Origin: Desulfuromonadales bacterium
GTDB taxonomy: Bacteria > Desulfobacterota > Desulfuromonadia > Geobacterales > Pseudopelobacteraceae
Length of the DNA stretch: 64,000 bases
Assembly (NCBI GenBank): GCA_016650295.1
Contig: JAENWA010000114.1
Location: forward strand, 1-64,000
Reading direction: 5' to 3'
Below, one piece after another: positions 55,051 through 64,000 of this stretch. Under the pieces are notes generated by a model that did not search any database, was not told the DNA's origin, and worked only from the letters and a program-made list of their open reading frames with translations. A program made the translations under genes and the position numbers. Each line of letters opens with the position of its first letter. Position 1 is the first letter of the stretch.

Positions 55051-58000
55051 ATGACCAATAAACCTCCTTCCCGTGGCAAGATTCCGATCGATGAAATGTT
55101 CCAGAGAGCTTCTTTGTGTGTAGATAATGGTGATTTTTCAGGGGCCCAAGCTCTTTACCGCGAGATTCTTACTCGGCATCCAGAAAATACTCGCGCCCTT
55201 CACTCTCTCGGGGTGGTCATGTACCGGGGTGGCGGCAATTCGGAAGAGGCTCTTCAACTGATCAGGCAGGCGATTGAACTGAAGCCTGATTATCCGGATG
55301 CCAGATGCAATCTGGGAAATATGCTGAATGAACTGCGGCGCTTTTCTGAAGCGGAGGAGTGTTACAAAGCCGCATTGGCGATCAATCCTGATTTATCCCT
55401 TGCCTTGGTGGGTCTGGGGAATGTTTTCTTCAAGAAGCAGTTATTTGAAGATGCGCTTTATTACTATAAGAAAGCAACAGAGCTTTCGCCCGATGCGGCG
55501 ATTTATGTTCAAACAGGTGCTGCCCTCAACAAGATGGGACACAATGAAGATGCCGCTTCAGCATACCGCAGTGCATTGGCAATAAAGGATGATTGTGGTG
55601 AAGCCTATTATGGACTCGCTTCTGTATACGAGGCCGGGGCCAATCTTATTGCTGCAAGCGAATATGCGCAACAGGCGCTGAAACTAATGCCATCATCGTC
55701 CACTGCGATGCAGGTGATGGCTGTTATTTATCTTGCATCAGGCAGGGCAGATGAAGCGCTGGTCTGGTTTCAGCGTGCGGTTGATGCAGGAGGTGGGGGG
55801 CTGGCTTTTTCAAACATGCTGTTTGCCATGAATTATTCTCAAAACTGTTTGCCAGATGAAATCTTCAAGGAAAGTTGCCGATGGGAGAACGTCGCTGCTG
55901 TCCACCAAGAGCATTTTACTTTCCCGCCACGTTCTCCAGGACGACTTAGGATCGGTTATGTTTCCGGCGATTTCAAACAACACTCCGTAGCCTTTTTCTT
56001 TGAACCCCTCCTGACTGCCCATAATCGCAACCGCTTCGAGGTCCACTGTTATTCCAACGTAGTTGTTTCGGACAAAATTACTGACCGCTTGAAGGAGCAC
56101 GCTGAATACTGGCATGATATCCGTCGTTTGTCTGATAGAGAGGCGATAGACAGGATTCGTGAAGACCGGATTGATATTTTGATTGATCTTGCGGGACATA
56201 CTGCCGACAGTCGGTTGGGTATATTTGCTCGAAGGGCAGCCCCGGTTCAGATGACGTGGCTCGGCTATCCGAATACCACCGGCGTATCAGCGATAGACTA
56301 TCGATTTACGGATGCTGTTGCAGATCCAGAAGGTGAAAGCGACTCTCAGCATAGTGAACGCCTGATTCGGCTACCGGATTGTTTTCTCTGTTACCAGCCA
56401 CCAGAGGATGCGCCTGATGTCGCTCCTCCTCCATCACTGCTCAATGGATTTATCACCTTTGGATCCTTCAACAATCCGGCTAAAATTACGCCGGAGGTTG
56501 TAGAACTCTGGAGCCGCATACTCTTGGCGGTCCCAAATTCTCGACTGTTATTGAAGTCAAAATCGTTTTGTGATCCTGAACTTGCTAAAATTTTTTCAGA
56601 GTCCTTTGTTGTTTATGGTCTTTCGGCTGAACGAATTATGTGTGTTCCGGCTACGGAAACGATCTCAAACCATCTTGCAATCTACAGCCAAATTGATATC
56701 GCTCTGGATTCGTTCCCCTATAATGGCACCACTACAACCTTTGAGTCGCTGTTTATGGGGGTGCCGGTTATTGTACTACGGGGAAATCGACACGCAGGGA
56801 GAGTGGGGGCCAGTATTCTCACAAATTTGGGTGTGCCCGAACTTATTGCAAATACTGTGGATGATTATCTTGCAGCATCTGTTTCTCTCAGTCGAGATAT
56901 CCACCGACTTTCCGCTTATCATACCAATTTAAGGAACCAGCTCACAGCATCCACTCTTGTTGATGCCTCACGATTTGCAGATTCTATTGAGGATGCCTAC
57001 CGTTCAGTTTGGCAAACATACATTCCAGTCCACCCCGTGTCTCTACACAATCTTGAAGATCATTTTCTTCAGGCACGAAAACATTTCATGCAGTTTGAAT
57101 ACGTCCAAGCGAGATCCATATTTGAAGCAATACTGGCTGCGCATCCCGATGATCCCAGGGCGCTGCACGGTATGGGAATAATCTGTTACAGGCTTGGTGA
57201 TTCGGAATCGGCAATCAGGAATGTTTTCAGAGCGGTTCAACTGAATACAAATTATCCGGGGGCGTTATCTTCATTGGGTAATATATATAAAGAAACAGGG
57301 AGGCTTAGAGAAGCGATAGACTATTTCCGGCAAGCGCGGGATTTGGATCCCTGCAATTGCGAATTTCACAGCAATATCCTGATGAGCATGCAGTATCTGC
57401 CTGGGTATAGCCGTGACGAAATATTCAAGGAGGCAAAACTCTGGTCGGATTATCATGCAAGGCGGCCTTTTCAGGACCATTCGAACGGAAATAATGTTGT
57501 CAATATTTCTGGCAAGATACGAATTGGTTTTGTCTCGGCCAATTTCAATAAACATCCGGTCGGTTTCATCATTATTCCGTTTTTAGCCGCTTATGATCGT
57601 GAGCGATTTGAGTTGTTCTGTTACAGTAACAACACCAAATCAGATGAAGTTACAGAGCAATTAATCTCACTTGTTGACGTGTGGCGCATGATTGATGGCA
57701 TGCCAGATCGGGTAGCCTGGCAGATGATACATGATGACGCCATTGATATTCTGGTTGACCTGTCGGGGCATACCGCCGGAAACCGGTTGGTTTTGTTCTC
57801 CATGCGGCCGGCGCCGATACAGGTCTCCTGGCTTGGCTATTTTGACACCACGGGTCTTGATTCAATTGATTACCTGATTACAGACAGTTTCATAACCCCG
57901 ACTGGCGAGGAGCGCTGGTTTACTGAAAAATTCGCATATCTGCCTGACAGCCGTTTCTGTTATGCCCCTCCTGAATATGCTCCGGCAATCGGAGCGCCGC

Positions 58001-61000
58001 CTGCATGTGCAAACGGTTTTATTACCTTCGGCTCCTTTAATAACATTGCAAAGTTGACGGAAGACGTAATCGCCCTTTGGGCTGCAATACTACAGCAACT
58101 GAAAGATTCCAGACTAATTATCAAGTGGAAGAGTAGTCACGATAATGCTGTGATCACACATTACCTGGAGCTTTTCAGGAAGTATGGGGTTGATCCCGTG
58201 GGGCGTGTTGAATTCAGGGGGGAGTCAGGGCATCAGGAAATGCTTAGGCAATACGGGGAAGTTGATATTGCCCTTGATCCGTTTCCATTTTCCGGTGGAC
58301 TAACATCGTTGGAATCGCTCTGGATGGGGGTGCCGATTATAACTCTGAAAGGTGACCGTCTGGTTAGCAGGCAAACCGCCAGTTTTCTTGAAATACTAAA
58401 GCATGATGAGTTAGTTGCTGATTCTGTAGAGCAATATCGTGTCTGTGCTGTAAATCTGGCGGGTGATGTTGAAAGGCTTTCTACTTTGCGGCGCAGTCTG
58501 AGGGAGGAAATGTGCAGATCACCACTCTGTAATGCCGCCGCATTTGCACACAATATTTCCAATGTGTTTAAGCGTATTGTGCTCCGCCACGTCAGTTTGC
58601 TTGAACCGACCGTTGTTCTATCAGAAGAACTGGAAGGCGAGCTTGACAGGCGTTGTAATGAGGCTGCACAGCTTGTTGAAGCGGGAAAAATGGATGAGGC
58701 AGAAGCTTGCTATGAGGCTGTTCTGGTGAATGTTAAAAAATATCCGAGAGCCATGCATGCATTGGGGGTCGTTCGTTATCGCAGAGGTGATTTTGAAAAC
58801 GGGATCGAATTAGTGCGTAATTCCATTGATATCAAGCCTGACTATGTAGATGCATTGCTGAATCTTGGGAAAATGCTGCATGAACAGGGATGTTTTCTGG
58901 AAGCATCCGACTGCTATCGAAAAATTGTAGATATCAGGCCTGATGACCAAAATTCCTTGTATTTGATGGGTATGCTTCTTTCCAAAGCAGGGGAAAGTGA
59001 AAAGTCAATTATTGCATACCTAAGCCTTATTGCTATAGCTCCTGAACACTTTGATGCCATTTTCAACCTTGGGCAGATTTTGCTGGGTGTTCGGCGATTT
59101 GATGAAGCTGAAAAACTTTTACAGCGAGCATGCAGTCTGGCACCAGATAATGTTGGAGTGCTTATTGCTCTGGGTAATCTTGCCTTGAACCAGCGTGATT
59201 TTGCAGGTGCTGAAAAATATTACCTGAACGCCTGTAAAATCGATCCGGAAAGTGCGGAGGCGCATGCAAATCTAGGACATTTGTATACCGATCAGAACAT
59301 CGAAGAGGCAATCAGGCATTGCCGCATTGCTGTTGAGCTCAAGCCTGACTTAGTACTGGCCTGGGTAAATCTGGGAGTGGCCTTGAGCAGGGGGAGGCAA
59401 AATTTCGAAGCGATATCTGCCTACCGCGAAGCTCTTGAGTTGGATGCCGATTTGTCAGATATCCATTCAAGCCTGATAATGCTGATTAACTACATGCCGG
59501 AATATTCACAACACAAGATTTTTGCCGAGAGCATAGCCTGGAATGATTGTTACGGGACCGGATTCGATGAATTATGGAAGAATCGCATTTATTCGCCCTG
59601 TATTGGTCGTAAAATAAGAATTGGCTTTGTGTCCGCCGACTTCAAGTTGCATCCGGTCAGTTATCATTTTCTGCCGGTGGTTGAAAACTATGACAAGAGT
59701 GCTTTTGAATTCATTTGCTACAGCAACACGGATGTTTTTGACGAACTGAGTGTTCACATCAAAGGCTCTGTGGATCTCTGGCGGGATATTTACACACTTT
59801 CTGATGATCAGGCTGCAGAGTTGGTCTGCCAGGATCGGATCGATATCCTGGTGGACCTGTCAGGCCATACGGCCGGCAACCGGCTCCTGCTTTTTGCCCG
59901 CAAACCAGCGCCTATTCAGGTATCATGGCTTGGCTATTTCAATACCACCGGCCTGTCCGTAATCGACTATCTGATTTCTGATGCCATCACTATCCCTATT
60001 GATGAAGAATCGTACTTTAGTGAAAAGGTTCTCAGACTTCCCAGCACCAGGTTCTGTTATGCCCCTCCACCGGAGGCCCCATCGGTGGATGTGACAGTTG
60101 CAGAACGATCGGGTGGAGTTACCTTTGCATCATTTAACAATTCGGCAAAGATATCTTTAGAGTGCATCGACTTATGGTCTGCTGTTTTGGTTGCCATGCC
60201 GGATTCCAGGTTGATCCTCAAATGGGAGTCCTATAAGGACGAGGGATTGCGAAGCCACATTGTTCGGGCTTTTGAAAAACATTACATCGGACCCGAACGG
60301 CTGGAATTTCGCGGCATGTCGCCGCGAGGTGACATGCTTGCCCAGTATTCCGATGTGGATATTTGTCTTGATACCTATCCTTTCTGCGGTGGCGCAACAA
60401 CCTGTGATGCCCTCTGGATGGGTGTGCCGGTTGTAACGCTAACCGGCCAGACCCCAATCAGCAGACAGTCGGCTAGTTTTTTAGCCTGTATTGGCCATCC
60501 AGAGCTGATAGCAGATTCGCCGGACTCCTATCTGTGTATCGTGAAGGATCTCGCATCCGATGCTGTCCACCGTGCAGTTCTACGTCGGACGCTTCGGGCT
60601 GACATGTCTTTGTCGTTGCTGTGCGACGGAGTCAGTTTTACACGCAACCTCGAAGTGCTCTTCAGGCAGATGATCGTTGAGAAACAGGCACGTTTTGTCA
60701 GTCATTCTGAATCTGTCCCGGATGACAGAAACGACGTTCTTTATCAGGGACTTGATTTACTGGCCTCAAAGGATTTTGTAAATGCTGCGGAGTCTTTTGA
60801 ACGGGTAGTCACGCTGTATCCAGACAACGCGGATGCCCATAATAATCTTGGCATTGCTTATTTTGAGATCGGTTTCCGTGATGACGCCAAGGAAGAATTC
60901 AAGTCTGCGACAAAAATAGCGCCCAATCATGTTGAAGCATGGAAGAATCTGGGTAAGGCGATTAGAGATACCGGGGGAAATCCTGAACTCTCAGCTCGTT

Positions 61001-64000
61001 GTTTCAGAAAGGCACTTTCTATTGATCCTGATTTTGATGACGCCTGGATGATGCTGGGTACGACCCTTTTAGACAGGGGGCGGAGTGTCGAAGCCGTAAA
61101 ATGTTTCCGAAAAACACTGGAATTAAACCCCACTAATTGTGATGCTCACTCCAACCTGCTCTTTGCCATGAACTATCTTCCTCAAATTACTCAAACAGAT
61201 ATTTATCAGGAAAGCCTGAAATGGAATGATATCCATGCAGTCGGTATAACCCAGGTGCAGCACAGTTCTTTATCTTCATCTCACCCCAACCATCTACCTG
61301 AAGGGGAGGGGACTAAATGCTCAAAGTTGCGTATCGGGTATGTCTCTGGAGATTTTAAACGTCATCCTGTAGGGTATCATCTGCTGCCCGTCATTGCCGC
61401 GCATGATAGAGAACAGTTTGAAGTATATTGTTACGCGACAATGAATGGACAGGATGATCTGACGGAGAAAATACAGGGATATGTTACCGGATGGCATGAT
61501 ATAACCAGACTTTCCGATAATGATGCCGCAGCGCTGATTTGCGGCGACCGGATTGATATACTCGTCGATCTCTCAGGACATACCGGAGGGAACCGTTTGC
61601 TTTTGTTTGCCAGCAAACCTGCGCCGGTTCAGGTGTCGTGGCTCGGATATTTCAATACAACTGGTGTCAAGACAATTGATTATCTGATATCCGACGAAAC
61701 AACTATTCCGCTGGAAGATGAACAGTGGTTTTCGGAAAAGATAATCCGGCTTCCCGGAAGTCGCTTCTGCTATGCTCCACCAGAATATGCACCACCGGTA
61801 GCTTCCCCTCCTGCCATGACCAATAATTTTATTACGTTTGGATCTTTCAACAACATTGCCAAGGTAACCCCGGAAGTCATAGCATTGTGGAGCAGGGTGC
61901 TGATTGCTGTCCCTGATTCGAGACTGATTATCAAGTGGTCAACACTGGGAAGAAAGAAAGTTCGTGACAGACTTTTATGTCAATTTGCTCGTCATGGGGT
62001 TACGAGTGAAAGAATAGTCTTACGTGGGAAGTCTCCTCATGTAGATATGCTGAAGGAATATGGAGATATTGATATAGCTCTTGATCCATTTCCTTTTTCT
62101 GGAGGTATGACATCCTGTGAGGCTCTCTGGATGGGTGTTCCAGTTTTAACCCTGTTGGGGAATAAGCCTGCTGGGCGCCAGACATCAGGCTTTTTGCGGA
62201 CGATTGGTTTGCCGGAGTGGGTGACTATTTCGGTGGAACAATTTTTGTCCCGTGCTCAGGAGGTTGCGTCTGAATATGAAAAATTGAAATCGATCCGTTT
62301 TGAGTTGCGGAAACGGATGATTGCTTCGACACTCTGTGATGGTGTTAGCTTCACGAGCCATCTGGAAGCAAGATTCCGAAGTATGTGGCAAACATGGGTG
62401 ACAAATCAATCTGAAGTTTTTTTACAGATGGCTCAAGAGATGATCCTAGCTCATCGATATACAGAAGCGGAAGACTTTTGTGAGCGTGCAGTGGATGTAA
62501 TACCTTGTAATCCGAAGGCATACTGCTTGATGGGAGATGCAAACAAGTTTCTTCTGAGGTTTGAAGATGCTGAAGCATGTTATCAACTGGCGTATCAGAT
62601 GCAGCCTGAAAATCCGTTGTACCTCTTCAATGTTGCCATGTTGCAGCGTGATCGCGGGATTTTCCTACAGGCGATTGAAACGTTTATGCTAGTACTTGCC
62701 TCTCATCCGGATCATGCAGAGTCATTGTCTGCGTTAGGTTATTGCCTGATGTATCTCGGACGTTATTATGAGGCTGCTAATTATTGTTCTCAAGCTGTAG
62801 AACTATGCCCTGCTTCAGCTGAATATATTGTGAATCTGGGTGCCGTGCTCTTTTATTCCGGGGAAGCAGAAAAGGCGACAGTACTATTTCAACGTGCCAT
62901 GAATGTTGACCCTGGATATTCCAGAGCACTTTCCAGTTTTCTGTTTATTATGAATTATCATCAGGGTATGTCGCAGGCGGAGTTGTTCGAAAAAACAAAA
63001 AAATGGGATCATCTGTATGGAGAACGTTTTACTAAGATATGTCACATTCCAGAAAGATTGCTCGATAATGGCAAAATACTTAATATTGGATTTGTGTCTC
63101 CTGATTTTGGGCGGCATCCGATTGGTTTTTTTCTTCAACATCCCTTTGAATTTCATGATAGGGCACGTTTCAAATATTTCTGCTATTCCGACAGATTGAG
63201 TGAAGACGATGTTACGACTCGCTTGCGTGAAAATTCTGATGAATGGCGAGTAACTCTGTACATGGATGACCATTCACTCAGTCGTCAGATACAAGCCGAT
63301 GAAATTGATATTTTGGTAGACCTGACAGGACATGCGGCAAAAAATCGGCTTTGTTTGTTTTCCATGAAGCCGGCACCGGTTCAAGTTACCTGGGCTGGAT
63401 ATGCAGGAACAACTGGCCTTTCAGCTATGGACTGGTTATTATCTGATCACTTTGAATCACCGATCGGTGCAGAACTTTATTGCAGTGAGCAAATTTATCG
63501 CATGCCAAGGGATTATATTTCATATCGGCCACCTGATTATGCACCATTTGTGTCGGTTTTGCCGGCGACCATCAATGGTTTTGTTACATTCGGATGTTTC
63601 AATAATCTTGTTAAAATCAACCAGGCGGTGCTTCAGCTTTGGGGTGAAATTCTGAAGAGCGTACCATCATCCAAGTTGTTTGTAAAAACCCGTGAGCTTA
63701 ATGATCCGGACAGGAAGCAGCGCTTCCTTGATTCATGTATTACTGCTGGAATTTCTGCTGATGTGCTTATTTTGGAGGGTGGCTCACCACATGCTGAACT
63801 TCTTGCTGCGTATCAACGTGTAGACATTGCGCTTGATCCATTTCCCTATTCCGGCGGACTGACTACTCTTGAGTCTTTGTGGATGGGAGTGCCTGTTGTG
63901 ACACTGACAGGTAACAGATTTTGTTCACGTCACTCCTTAACTCACTTGAGTAATGTTAACTTGTCATACCTCGCCGCAGAAACGCCAGAAGAGTATGTTG
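55051..64000 (+). CDS. Giant protein with five TPR plus SPINDLY/OGT-type (GT41) modules, incomplete at window end
   Basis: One reading frame runs from the ATG at 55051 to the window end without a stop: at least 2,983 codons. Five modules repeat. Each has a TPR array followed by a GT41 O-linked GlcNAc transferase-type domain. Approximate transferase spans are 298-655, 820-1180, 1518-1880, 2090-2450 and 2675 onward. Each keeps a motif like RIGYVSGDFKxH with the conserved His (311, 835, 1534, 2105, 2689), D(L/T)(A/S)GHTAxxR with WLGYxxTTG, an SFNNxxK Lys (478, 1001, 1700, 2271, 2855) and DIALDPFPFSGGxT...WMGVP. The Lys matches Lys842 of human OGT. Such enzymes glycosylate proteins in the cytoplasm. 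No signal peptide. An in-frame stop lies just before the start. Codons are AT-rich like its pilin neighbours. Confidence 0.92.
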   Translation, partial: MTNKPPSRGKIPIDEMFQRASLCVDNGDFSGAQALYREILTRHPENTRALHSLGVVMYRGGGNSEEALQLIRQAIELKPDYPDARCNLGNMLNELRRFSEAEECYKAALAINPDLSLALVGLGNVFFKKQLFEDALYYYKKATELSPDAAIYVQTGAALNKMGHNEDAASAYRSALAIKDDCGEAYYGLASVYEAGANLIAASEYAQQALKLMPSSSTAMQVMAVIYLASGRADEALVWFQRAVDAGGGGLAFSNMLFAMNYSQNCLPDEIFKESCRWENVAAVHQEHFTFPPRSPGRLRIGYVSGDFKQHSVAFFFEPLLTAHNRNRFEVHCYSNVVVSDKITDRLKEHAEYWHDIRRLSDREAIDRIREDRIDILIDLAGHTADSRLGIFARRAAPVQMTWLGYPNTTGVSAIDYRFTDAVADPEGESDSQHSERLIRLPDCFLCYQPPEDAPDVAPPPSLLNGFITFGSFNNPAKITPEVVELWSRILLAVPNSRLLLKSKSFCDPELAKIFSESFVVYGLSAERIMCVPATETISNHLAIYSQIDIALDSFPYNGTTTTFESLFMGVPVIVLRGNRHAGRVGASILTNLGVPELIANTVDDYLAASVSLSRDIHRLSAYHTNLRNQLTASTLVDASRFADSIEDAYRSVWQTYIPVHPVSLHNLEDHFLQARKHFMQFEYVQARSIFEAILAAHPDDPRALHGMGIICYRLGDSESAIRNVFRAVQLNTNYPGALSSLGNIYKETGRLREAIDYFRQARDLDPCNCEFHSNILMSMQYLPGYSRDEIFKEAKLWSDYHARRPFQDHSNGNNVVNISGKIRIGFVSANFNKHPVGFIIIPFLAAYDRERFELFCYSNNTKSDEVTEQLISLVDVWRMIDGMPDRVAWQMIHDDAIDILVDLSGHTAGNRLVLFSMRPAPIQVSWLGYFDTTGLDSIDYLITDSFITPTGEERWFTEKFAYLPDSRFCYAPPEYAPAIGAPPACANGFITFGSFNNIAKLTEDVIALWAAILQQLKDSRLIIKWKSSHDNAVITHYLELFRKYGVDPVGRVEFRGESGHQEMLRQYGEVDIALDPFPFSGGLTSLESLWMGVPIITLKGDRLVSRQTASFLEILKHDELVADSVEQYRVCAVNLAGDVERLSTLRRSLREEMCRSPLCNAAAFAHNISNVFKRIVLRHVSLLEPTVVLSEELEGELDRRCNEAAQLVEAGKMDEAEACYEAVLVNVKKYPRAMHALGVVRYRRGDFENGIELVRNSIDIKPDYVDALLNLGKMLHEQGCFLEASDCYRKIVDIRPDDQNSLYLMGMLLSKAGESEKSIIAYLSLIAIAPEHFDAIFNLGQILLGVRRFDEAEKLLQRACSLAPDNVGVLIALGNLALNQRDFAGAEKYYLNACKIDPESAEAHANLGHLYTDQNIEEAIRHCRIAVELKPDLVLAWVNLGVALSRGRQNFEAISAYREALELDADLSDIHSSLIMLINYMPEYSQHKIFAESIAWNDCYGTGFDELWKNRIYSPCIGRKIRIGFVSADFKLHPVSYHFLPVVENYDKSAFEFICYSNTDVFDELSVHIKGSVDLWRDIYTLSDDQAAELVCQDRIDILVDLSGHTAGNRLLLFARKPAPIQVSWLGYFNTTGLSVIDYLISDAITIPIDEESYFSEKVLRLPSTRFCYAPPPEAPSVDVTVAERSGGVTFASFNNSAKISLECIDLWSAVLVAMPDSRLILKWESYKDEGLRSHIVRAFEKHYIGPERLEFRGMSPRGDMLAQYSDVDICLDTYPFCGGATTCDALWMGVPVVTLTGQTPISRQSASFLACIGHPELIADSPDSYLCIVKDLASDAVHRAVLRRTLRADMSLSLLCDGVSFTRNLEVLFRQMIVEKQARFVSHSESVPDDRNDVLYQGLDLLASKDFVNAAESFERVVTLYPDNADAHNNLGIAYFEIGFRDDAKEEFKSATKIAPNHVEAWKNLGKAIRDTGGNPELSARCFRKALSIDPDFDDAWMMLGTTLLDRGRSVEAVKCFRKTLELNPTNCDAHSNLLFAMNYLPQITQTDIYQESLKWNDIHAVGITQVQHSSLSSSHPNHLPEGEGTKCSKLRIGYVSGDFKRHPVGYHLLPVIAAHDREQFEVYCYATMNGQDDLTEKIQGYVTGWHDITRLSDNDAAALICGDRIDILVDLSGHTGGNRLLLFASKPAPVQVSWLGYFNTTGVKTIDYLISDETTIPLEDEQWFSEKIIRLPGSRFCYAPPEYAPPVASPPAMTNNFITFGSFNNIAKVTPEVIALWSRVLIAVPDSRLIIKWSTLGRKKVRDRLLCQFARHGVTSERIVLRGKSPHVDMLKEYGDIDIALDPFPFSGGMTSCEALWMGVPVLTLLGNKPAGRQTSGFLRTIGLPEWVTISVEQFLSRAQEVASEYEKLKSIRFELRKRMIASTLCDGVSFTSHLEARFRSMWQTWVTNQSEVFLQMAQEMILAHRYTEAEDFCERAVDVIPCNPKAYCLMGDANKFLLRFEDAEACYQLAYQMQPENPLYLFNVAMLQRDRGIFLQAIETFMLVLASHPDHAESLSALGYCLMYLGRYYEAANYCSQAVELCPASAEYIVNLGAVLFYSGEAEKATVLFQRAMNVDPGYSRALSSFLFIMNYHQGMSQAELFEKTKKWDHLYGERFTKICHIPERLLDNGKILNIGFVSPDFGRHPIGFFLQHPFEFHDRARFKYFCYSDRLSEDDVTTRLRENSDEWRVTLYMDDHSLSRQIQADEIDILVDLTGHAAKNRLCLFSMKPAPVQVTWAGYAGTTGLSAMDWLLSDHFESPIGAELYCSEQIYRMPRDYISYRPPDYAPFVSVLPATINGFVTFGCFNNLVKINQAVLQLWGEILKSVPSSKLFVKTRELNDPDRKQRFLDSCITAGISADVLILEGGSPHAELLAAYQRVDIALDPFPYSGGLTTLESLWMGVPVVTLTGNRFCSRHSLTHLSNVNLSYLAAETPEEYV

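Noticed and set aside
55328-55585. Short plus-strand frames inside 55-64 kb as separate small genes
   Set aside because: They are out of frame with the continuous TPR-OGT reading, which has consistent family motifs from end to end.

Overview
The window looks like chromosome from a Geobacter-type bacterium (order Geobacterales). The evidence is an NADP-isocitrate dehydrogenase / malate dehydrogenase / 2-oxoglutarate:ferredoxin oxidoreductase cluster, a split short type IVa pilin (PilA-N plus PilA-C) behind a sigma-54 promoter, a REC-GGDEF protein with the Asp-to-Ser change known from the Geobacter cGAMP synthase GacA, and a GEMM-I cyclic-dinucleotide riboswitch. Most genes are moderately GC-rich. 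Three stretches are visibly more AT-rich: about 26.3-27.5, 31.1-37.1 and 52.7-64.0 kb.

Layout. 0-10.4 kb: end of ilvC, psd-pssA (phosphatidylethanolamine synthesis), a small phosphoesterase, sppA, DAHP synthase, gmhB and rmlA (sugar precursors), then the overlapping cell-shape operon mreC-mreD-mrdA-rodA. 10.4-13.1 kb: an accessory scar with vapBC, a family of perfect palindromes, a gene tail, yefM-yoeB and a broken IS21-family element. 13.1-18.3 kb: lepA, lepB, aspS and a LysM lipoprotein. 18.3-26.2 kb: an oxidative TCA block with two unrelated isocitrate dehydrogenases in tandem, then mdh and korDABC, ending at a strong terminator and headed by a promoter that overlaps a perfect operator-like palindrome. 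26.3-27.3 kb, minus strand: consensus promoter, GEMM-I riboswitch, intrinsic terminator, a frameshifted ihfA-like gene and a bacteriohemerythrin. 27.5-31 kb: GDSL esterase, DUF4149 protein, orphan TolC and a second vapBC. 31-37 kb: an AT-rich island with a methyltransferase, an unknown membrane protein, an SsuABC/NitT-type ABC transporter and an unrecognised two-gene cassette. 37.3-52.7 kb: core genes (rimI-pyrK-pyrD, a TauE/SafE-type membrane protein, a LysR regulator, a GAF-containing PilB/GspE ATPase, mutM, a class II cyclic-nucleotide phosphodiesterase, fbp, comEC, a GacA-like GGDEF regulator, hisS).

The right end (52.7-64 kb) is the most striking part. Two tandem 70-residue pilins, each with its own textbook -24/-12 promoter, are followed by a PilA-C-like secreted protein. 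Then come a minus-strand GT4 glycosyltransferase and, diverging from it, a single open frame of at least 2,983 codons that runs off the window. I translated this frame codon by codon and found no stop. It encodes five successive TPR plus SPINDLY/OGT-type (GT41) modules, each keeping the family's conserved His and Lys. I infer a surface-protein, possibly pilin, glycosylation locus.

The window thus holds a predicted cyclic-dinucleotide synthase, a cyclic-dinucleotide riboswitch, pilins and a giant multi-transferase. The links among them are inference.
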